8,754 bases of DNA. Origin: Deltaproteobacteria bacterium (GTDB lineage: Bacteria; Desulfobacterota; DSM-4660; Desulfatiglandales; B25-G16). The stretch is from assembly GCA_020348625.1 (NCBI GenBank), contig CP070752.1, positions 1,522,964 through 1,531,717 of the forward strand. Reading direction: 5' to 3'. The notes beneath the pieces were generated by a model, which made no database searches, was not told the origin of the DNA, and saw only the letters and a program-made list of their open reading frames with translations. The translations under genes and the position numbers were made by a program. Shown piece after piece: positions 4,971-8,754 of this stretch. Each line of letters starts with the position of its first letter. Positions within the stretch are counted from its first letter, which is position 1.

Positions 4971-5534
4971 CTAAGTCGTCTGCTTTGAGGGTATTTCGCC
5001 TGATCCTATCTTCCTGTTAAAGAGTTGTTCAAGGGCAATCTCATAGTCCCGAGATCCGGGAACAAGAGATTTGTTGCGGGCCAGTTGTCGGACGACCTCT
5101 TCCTCTGTTCTCTCAAACCGTTCATTGATTTGGGTGATAATCTTCGCGATTAAGGTGTAGATTTCCAGGTCTGTTCCGTAAACGTCTATTACATGAGGGT
5201 CGTCAATGATTACTTCCAGGATGTATTGGGTGAGGTACAGGGCGTATGGATTTGGGCGAGGCACTAGCGTTCTTATTGGAGCAATAAAATACTTGAAATC
5301 AAATTCATTGCTTTTGTAAGCCTTGTTAAGCCCTTGCATCACGAGACCAGAGACTGCCTGCGGGTTTTCTGTCTCGATAATCTTATTCAGGAGTAAGGCC
5401 TGAGCAAGCTTATTGTGAATTTCCGATAACTTGAATCTAAAAAAGCGATCTCTTCTGAAGGATTCTCTTTTTTCTTTCCGTTCTAACCTGTTTATGAGCC
5501 TGTCCTGGACCCTCCCACTGTATCTGTATTTCAT
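4971..5534 (-). CDS. Conserved-looking hypothetical protein, 187 residues
   Basis: I do not recognise this family. The N-terminus (1-35) is very rich in Arg and Lys, suggesting nucleic-acid or ribosome contact. The middle (36-140) is predicted helical, with a hydrophobic stretch LYLTQYILEVII (99-110) followed by DDPHVIDVYGTDLEIYTLIAK, which looks conserved and is too short and charged for a membrane span. No cysteine, signal peptide or catalytic motif is visible. It is the last gene of a minus-strand group with the HExxH and FmdB-type genes, 74 nt after the FmdB stop. Its stop codon lies only 14 nt from the stop of the convergent transacylase gene. The ribosome-binding site is weak. Confidence 0.7.
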   Translation of the reverse strand: MKYRYSGRVQDRLINRLERKEKRESFRRDRFFRFKLSEIHNKLAQALLLNKIIETENPQAVSGLVMQGLNKAYKSNEFDFKYFIAPIRTLVPRPNPYALYLTQYILEVIIDDPHVIDVYGTDLEIYTLIAKIITQINERFERTEEEVVRQLARNKSLVPGSRDYEIALEQLFNRKIGSGEIPSKQTT

Positions 5535-5608
5535 TTTTTGGTTACCAGTTTAACCATCTTGCGCTATACGCTGAGAATAAAAGCTTATCAGACGCTGATT
5601 TCGCTGCC

Positions 5609-5899
5609 CTAAGAAGCCTCCTTTTCCTTTGTGTCAGCAGCCTTCTTAGTGTCATTCTTTCCTTCATCTTTCGATGATTTTTCGTTCTGCTCTGTCTTGG
5701 CCGTCTTATGCCCGGATGACCCTGAGACATAATCTGTAACATACCATCCTGACCCTTTCAAATGAAAGGTGTTGGCCGAAATAATCTTCTTGACCGCTCT
5801 CCCACATACTTCACACTTACTCAAGGGTGGATCTGAGAATTTCTGCCATGCCTCCGTGACATGGCCACATGTATCACATTTGTATTCATAAATCGGCAT
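5609..5899 (-). CDS. FmdB-family zinc-ribbon protein
   Basis: A protein of 96 residues with the canonical FmdB start MPIYEYKCDTCG and a four-cysteine zinc ribbon: C8 and C11 pair with C29 and C32. The GSGWYVTDY motif (49-57) is typical of the family. The remaining tail (about 60-96) is a low-complexity Lys/Glu/Asp/Ser stretch, probably disordered. FmdB was named for a putative regulator in the amidase/formamidase locus of Methylophilus; the general function is unsettled. A strong GGAGG lies 7 nt before the ATG. It sits 29 nt after the HExxH gene and 74 nt before the unknown gene, so the three probably share a transcript. Confidence 0.9.
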   Translation of the reverse strand: MPIYEYKCDTCGHVTEAWQKFSDPPLSKCEVCGRAVKKIISANTFHLKGSGWYVTDYVSGSSGHKTAKTEQNEKSSKDEGKNDTKKAADTKEKEAS

Positions 5900-5928
5900 T
5901 TAGCCCCCTCCACACAGCAAACAACTGA

Positions 5929-6468
5929 TCAAACCATACATTCGTCTAGGGTCTTGTTTTCAAGCCTGTAAGAACCGAGAATATAGCCAAGATTTGATAA
6001 AGGTAATTCTTTCAAGATCTCATGGGTCGTATGATGCACAATGTTCTCTTCTTTATCTCTGGTTGCCTCCTCTTCCGTATCATATCTTATTTGGAACTTG
6101 CAAAATCTTACAATATGCACCAGTTCATGGGTTAGTACATATGCTAGGAGCGGAAGCAACCTCAACTCCTTATCTCTCTGAAGGGCCTTCAAGATCTGGT
6201 GATCCTGAACACAGATTACATAGAGTTCACGATTCTTGCGAAGCAGTTGGTCGTTTTCATCATCTCCTGGCACATACCTCTTCAGCAGGGCGAAGATATT
6301 GTCTCTTATATCATCCCCAAATAGACCGGAAAGGGTCTTCACATCAAAAGGATGCTGGCTCCAGTGTGATTGCGAGAGTTTGAAGTAATTGCTGGTCGAA
6401 TCTTCAGCGATGTCAAGCGCTTCTCCAAGAATATGTAACTGTTTTCTATTGAATACTTGCAGGCCCAT
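5929..6468 (-). CDS. HExxH zincin-like hypothetical protein
   Basis: A soluble protein of 179 residues without signal peptide. The central helix VLTHELVHIVRF carries H114-E115-x-x-H118, the zinc-binding and catalytic signature of zincin metallopeptidases. A third ligand may come from the acidic stretch EEEATRD (132-138) or from the H145-H146-xx-H149 cluster downstream, but I cannot decide which. The N-terminal 60 residues look helical. A peptidase role is inference; some HExxH proteins are inactive scaffolds. It is the first gene after tRNA-Met on the same strand and precedes an FmdB-type gene by 29 nt. The ATG has no visible ribosome-binding site, and the promoter-like pair at 6480-6507 would start transcription only about 5 nt before it. 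Confidence 0.72.
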   Translation of the reverse strand: MGLQVFNRKQLHILGEALDIAEDSTSNYFKLSQSHWSQHPFDVKTLSGLFGDDIRDNIFALLKRYVPGDDENDQLLRKNRELYVICVQDHQILKALQRDKELRLLPLLAYVLTHELVHIVRFCKFQIRYDTEEEATRDKEENIVHHTTHEILKELPLSNLGYILGSYRLENKTLDECMV

Positions 6469-6479
6469 ACGTCAAGAAG

Positions 6480-6507
6480 AAAATAATACAAAAATTCCTT
6501 ATGTCAA
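6480..6507 (-). promoter_or_regulatory. Promoter of the HExxH/FmdB gene group
   Basis: On the reverse strand a perfect TTGACA (6507-6502) is followed by a 16-nt spacer and TATTTT (6485-6480). The predicted start near 6473 leaves almost no leader before the ATG at 6468, so the mRNA may be nearly leaderless. It lies between the tRNA and the first protein gene and would let the group be expressed apart from the tRNA. Confidence 0.5.
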
Positions 6508-6523
6508 TCCCATAGATGTGAAA

Positions 6524-6600
6524 TGGTGGCGGTGCAGGGATTCGAACCCCGGACACTACGGATATGAGCCGTATGCTCTAACCACCTGAGCTACACCGCC
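6524..6600 (-). tRNA. tRNA-Met (anticodon CAT), elongator type, CCA encoded
   Basis: The reverse strand folds as a complete 77-nt tRNA. The acceptor stem is GGCGGTG/CACCGCC, the D arm GCTC/GAGC, the anticodon stem TACGG/CCGTA perfect with loop CTCATAT (anticodon CAT), and the variable loop 5 nt. The T arm is CGGGG/CCCTG around TTCGAAT, with one G-T pair, followed by discriminator A and an encoded CCA. The paired first acceptor base pair rules out the usual initiator tRNA. CAT may also belong to the isoleucine tRNA modified by TilS (lysidine); overall shape favours elongator methionine, but sequence alone does not settle it. Confidence 0.92.
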
Positions 6601-6611
6601 ATAACCGATTT

Positions 6612-6639
6612 ATTATTGCAAAAGATTCATATTTGTCAA
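6612..6639 (-). promoter_or_regulatory. Promoter of tRNA-Met
   Basis: On the reverse strand a perfect TTGACA (6639-6634), a 16-nt spacer and AATAAT (6617-6612, five of six) preceded by TGC form an extended -10 promoter. The predicted start is only a few nucleotides before the tRNA 5' end at 6600, as is common for tRNA genes. Confidence 0.65.
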
Positions 6640-6647
6640 TTAAATAA

Positions 6648-6664
6648 TACCCCATATTGGGGTA
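6648..6664. repeat. 17-bp palindrome upstream of the tRNA promoter
   Basis: TACCCCA and TGGGGTA form a perfect 7-bp stem around a 3-nt centre. It lies 9 bp upstream of the tRNA -35 box. On the reverse strand it is followed by TTATTT, so it could act as a terminator for anything reading leftward, or as a dimeric repressor site. No leftward gene is visible to its right. Confidence 0.35.
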
Positions 6665-6800
6665 ATGCCAAACCAACCGCAGATTCCAATTTTGTGCTCG
6701 CAGTTTCGGTCTTCTGGGAAAGATATTATAGGAAATATCACGTGGATTCAACTGGTTACCTGTTGAAGATCACAGACCCCTGGTTTGCAAGCATGAATGA

Positions 6801-6829
6801 TTGACAACGGGATGTGAATGAATTAAAGA
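6801..6829 (+). promoter_or_regulatory. Promoter of the ten-cysteine protein/queD unit
   Basis: A perfect TTGACA (6801-6806) is followed by a 17-nt spacer and TAAAGA (6824-6829), a weak -10 element. Transcription would start near 6836, about 39 nt before the ATG at 6875. Confidence 0.45.
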
Positions 6830-6874
6830 TAGAATCGTTTGCGGAGCATGATTCAACCTGATAAAGGAGTAGTC

Positions 6875-7147
6875 ATGGAGTGTCCACATTGCCATCAAGA
6901 GATACCAGGTCTTACCTGTACTGAATGCGGAAAAACAATACCGGAGGATAGCAACTATTGTCTCTATTGCGGTGTCGAACTGGGTTCGGGTACTTCGGAG
7001 GAAGCGGATCACTCAGCAGCCGATGAGACAGGTGATTTTGACCTGGAAGATAGAGTCCCGTGCAGTGATGGTAACTGCATTGGAATCATAATAAATGGAA
7101 AATGCAATATCTGCGGAAAAAGAGCTAGTGGTAAGAAGAAAAAATAG
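6875..7147 (+). CDS. Ten-cysteine multi-zinc-ribbon protein of unknown function
   Basis: A protein of 90 residues starting MECPHC. Its cysteines pair as C3/C6, C15/C18, C29/C32, C63/C68 and C77/C80: a double zinc ribbon, an acidic linker (about 40-60), then a third site built from CSDGNC and CNIC, and a KKKK tail. Ribbons of this kind bind zinc and often mediate protein or nucleic-acid contacts; no catalysis is expected. I prefer the ATG at 6875 because GGAG lies 5 nt upstream and the ribbon starts at once; the frame is open 12 codons further up. It is 30 nt before queD, so the two are probably co-transcribed. Function unknown. Confidence 0.8.
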   Translation: MECPHCHQEIPGLTCTECGKTIPEDSNYCLYCGVELGSGTSEEADHSAADETGDFDLEDRVPCSDGNCIGIIINGKCNICGKRASGKKKK

Positions 7148-7177
7148 CTGTTTCCACTGGCAGAGCAAGAGCAACGT

Positions 7178-7546
7178 ATGTATGAACTGAAGGTTATTAC
7201 GGACTTCGCTGCAGCTCATCAGCTTAGGAATTTCGGGGGCGAATGCGAGAAACTCCACGGGCACAATTGGAGGATAGAGGTTGTTCTTTCAGGAGACAGG
7301 CTCAACGAAGCCGGATTACTCGTAGACTTCAAAGACGTCAAGACAGCCGCAAACAAAATCTTGGAAGATCTTGACCATGCTTACCTTAATGAACTCCCTC
7401 AGTTCAAGGATGAGAATCCCTCTTCGGAAAACATTGCGGCTTACTTGTTTCAGCGATTAAGCAGCGAGCTCAACAATGGCCACCTAAAGGTCACTAAGGT
7501 GACGGCTTGGGAATCGGACTCTGCATGTGCCAGCTACGCTGAATAA
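7178..7546 (+). CDS. queD: 6-carboxy-5,6,7,8-tetrahydropterin synthase
   Basis: A 122-residue member of the 6-pyruvoyl-tetrahydropterin synthase fold, the second step of queuosine (7-deazaguanine) synthesis: it converts 7,8-dihydroneopterin triphosphate to 6-carboxytetrahydropterin in the cytoplasm. The zinc ligands are H14 (FAAAHQL), H27 and H29 (LHGHNW). The catalytic C23 precedes them in CEKLHGH, D66-H67 sits in LDHAYLN, PSSEN is at 81-85, and E112 follows W111. The set is complete and the length is typical of bacterial QueD. No queC, queE or queF is nearby, so its partners must lie elsewhere. The ribosome-binding site is weak (AGAGCAAGAG region), consistent with coupling to the ten-cysteine gene 30 nt upstream. 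Confidence 0.9.
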   Translation: MYELKVITDFAAAHQLRNFGGECEKLHGHNWRIEVVLSGDRLNEAGLLVDFKDVKTAANKILEDLDHAYLNELPQFKDENPSSENIAAYLFQRLSSELNNGHLKVTKVTAWESDSACASYAE

Positions 7547-7658
7547 CAGATGAAACAAAGCAAGCGCCGAAAAGATCGAGACCCATTTTTCTTTGGAATG
7601 TATCCTAACTCGCTGACACCTTATCGTATCAATCAATTGGTGAAATGGAGGGCCAGGT

Positions 7659-8754
7659 ATGGTGGAGTTACTGAAAGGGTTTACACCTTACGATAAGAAC
7701 GATGCTGAAAGGTATACCAAATTTCGGTGGTGGTCAGGGCTAACATTCGGGGATATCCTTGACAGGGCTGCGGATATTCACCCGGAAAAAGAGGCCTTTT
7801 TGGATGGAAAGACGCGCCTTAGCTATGGAGAGGCTCGGGAAAAGACCAATAAGCTGGCCATAGGGCTGTTGGGTCTTGGGATCCAGCCCTTGGATAGGGT
7901 CCTGGTTCAACTTCCGAACTGGAACGAATTCGTTTTTGCGTATTTTGCCCTTCAAAAGATCGGGGCCATCACGGTGTTGTTGATCGACCGATATCGGCAG
8001 CTTGAAATCAATCGCCTAATTAGCCTAACCGGGGCCACAGGGTGGATTGTTGCCTCCAGATACGAAAAAACGGATTACGCTCCCATTATTAACGATGTCC
8101 TCAAGGAACATCCACAACTCAAGCATGTCATCACTGTGCGGGGTGAGGGAGATCGACAGCCTTATTCAAGCCTTGAGGGAATGATCGAGCGGGCCGAATT
8201 GAGCGAGGAGAATCTGGACCGGCTTGCAGAACGGCGCCCGGACCCCATGCAGGTGGCCCATATGGGACCAACCGGGGGGACAACCGGGGAACCCAAGATT
8301 GTCCCCCGTACGCACAATAGTCTTATTAATGGCATCGAATATTGCTCCAGATCGTGGGAGCAGACCGCCGAGGATATTAACCTGCTTGCTGGCCCGATTG
8401 GCCATGACTTAACATTTTCCAAGGGCTTCATTGGAAGCATTGTTACCCTCGGAACGGTCGTATTCTTAGATTCCACAGACAATAAAGATATCTGCGAGAC
8501 CATTCAACGGGAAAGGGTGACTTCGATCATCTGGGTTCCCACGCTGGCCCAAAGGCTGCTCCAATATGAAGATCTCGACAACTATGATTTAAGTTCCTTG
8601 AAAAAGATGCACAGTGCAGGGGGGGCAAGCCACCACGACCTTGTTAAAGAGGTGATCGAGAGGGTGAAAATGACCTTTTTCAATGGATACGGCGCGACGG
8701 AAGGAATGACGACTATCACCCGCCCCTGGGATGACTTAGAGATCATTTGCACCA
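7659..8754 (+). CDS. AMP-forming acid ligase, EntE/DhbE-like (C-terminus cut by window edge)
   Basis: The frame is open from the ATG at 7659 to the edge: 365 codons of an expected 530-560. The ATG has GGAGG 7 nt upstream. The protein belongs to the ANL superfamily of adenylate-forming enzymes that activate a carboxylic acid with ATP and then load CoA or a carrier protein. Visible motifs are the phosphate loop PTGGTTGEPK (204-213) followed by PRTH, and the A5 motif NGYGATEG (342-349). The N-terminus, with FTPYDKNDAERY and W24-W25, resembles the aryl-acid ligases EntE and DhbE. At the substrate pocket it reads GHDLTF (248-253), while EntE/DhbE have His-Asn there, so the substrate may differ. 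A 112-nt gap separates it from queD. The catalytic lysine lies in the missing part. Confidence 0.87.
   Translation, partial: MVELLKGFTPYDKNDAERYTKFRWWSGLTFGDILDRAADIHPEKEAFLDGKTRLSYGEAREKTNKLAIGLLGLGIQPLDRVLVQLPNWNEFVFAYFALQKIGAITVLLIDRYRQLEINRLISLTGATGWIVASRYEKTDYAPIINDVLKEHPQLKHVITVRGEGDRQPYSSLEGMIERAELSEENLDRLAERRPDPMQVAHMGPTGGTTGEPKIVPRTHNSLINGIEYCSRSWEQTAEDINLLAGPIGHDLTFSKGFIGSIVTLGTVVFLDSTDNKDICETIQRERVTSIIWVPTLAQRLLQYEDLDNYDLSSLKKMHSAGGASHHDLVKEVIERVKMTFFNGYGATEGMTTITRPWDDLEIICT

Noticed and set aside
6389..6589. Plus-strand frame ending in a CRDSNPGHYGYEPYALTT-type peptide
   Set aside because: This is the well-known false protein obtained by translating the antisense of a tRNA gene.
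6524..6600. tRNA gene as an integration site for a mobile element
   Set aside because: No integrase and no direct repeat of the tRNA 3' end are visible in the window.
6616..6804. Plus-strand frame of 62 codons starting at a TTG
   Set aside because: Its start lies inside the tRNA promoter region, no ribosome-binding site precedes it, and it crosses the 17-bp palindrome.
7550..7696. 48-codon frame just after queD, overlapping the ligase start
   Set aside because: No ribosome-binding site, no recognisable family, and a 38-base overlap with the ligase, which has an excellent start.
8162..8503. Minus-strand frames of 79 to 113 codons inside the ligase gene
   Set aside because: They are antisense shadows of a gene with clear ATP-ligase motifs.

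Overview
The window looks like a chromosomal segment of an anaerobic Gram-negative bacterium, most likely a Desulfobacterota-type (former Deltaproteobacteria) sulfate reducer, syntroph or relative. The clues are the start of an aldehyde:ferredoxin oxidoreductase gene, a sigma-54-type promoter, a small protein with Arg-Arg repeats, a zinc-ribbon PilZ protein, an FmdB-type zinc ribbon and an aryl-acid-type AMP ligase. The taxonomic placement is inference from gene content; no rRNA is present. Base composition is moderate (a little under 50% GC by eye) and I see no transposase, integrase, phage gene or CRISPR array.

Layout, left to right. (1) Positions 1-2010, minus strand: an MFS transporter (556-1875) with a clear sigma-70 promoter at 1982-2010 reads toward an aldehyde:ferredoxin oxidoreductase gene whose first 65 codons lie at 1-196 and which runs off the left edge. 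Between them are a possible 35-codon ORF and a leader holding a terminator-like hairpin. (2) Positions 2011-3545, plus strand: a sigma-54-type promoter precedes a 65-residue Arg-Arg-repeat protein that ends at a strong terminator. A promoter-hairpin unit that may encode a small RNA follows, and then a zinc-ribbon/PilZ protein (3042-3545), a probable cyclic-di-GMP receptor. (3) Positions 3892-4956, plus strand: a stand-alone malonyl-CoA:ACP transacylase-type protein (FabD family) with its own promoter. (4) Positions 4971-6600, minus strand: tRNA-Met(CAT), then a compact group of a HExxH protein, an FmdB-type zinc ribbon and an unknown protein, converging on the transacylase. (5) Positions 6801-8754, plus strand: a ten-cysteine zinc-ribbon protein, QueD (6-carboxytetrahydropterin synthase) and an EntE/DhbE-like AMP ligase cut by the right edge.

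How the genes may work together. The MFS carrier and the oxidoreductase may handle import and oxidation of an organic acid or aldehyde. The Arg-Arg-repeat protein and the PilZ protein suggest a regulatory neighbourhood linked to cyclic-di-GMP and sigma-54. QueD belongs to queuosine (deazapurine) synthesis, but no queC, queE or queF is visible. The AMP ligase would activate a carboxylic acid, possibly aromatic. Four genes in about 3.5 kb (PilZ, FmdB-type, ten-Cys and QueD) encode likely metal-binding proteins, and the HExxH protein may be a fifth. No well-defined new defence or mobile system is visible. The most interesting unexplained signals are the candidate anti-Shine-Dalgarno hairpin RNA, the sigma-54-driven small repeat protein, the structured oxidoreductase leader and the HExxH/FmdB/unknown gene cluster.
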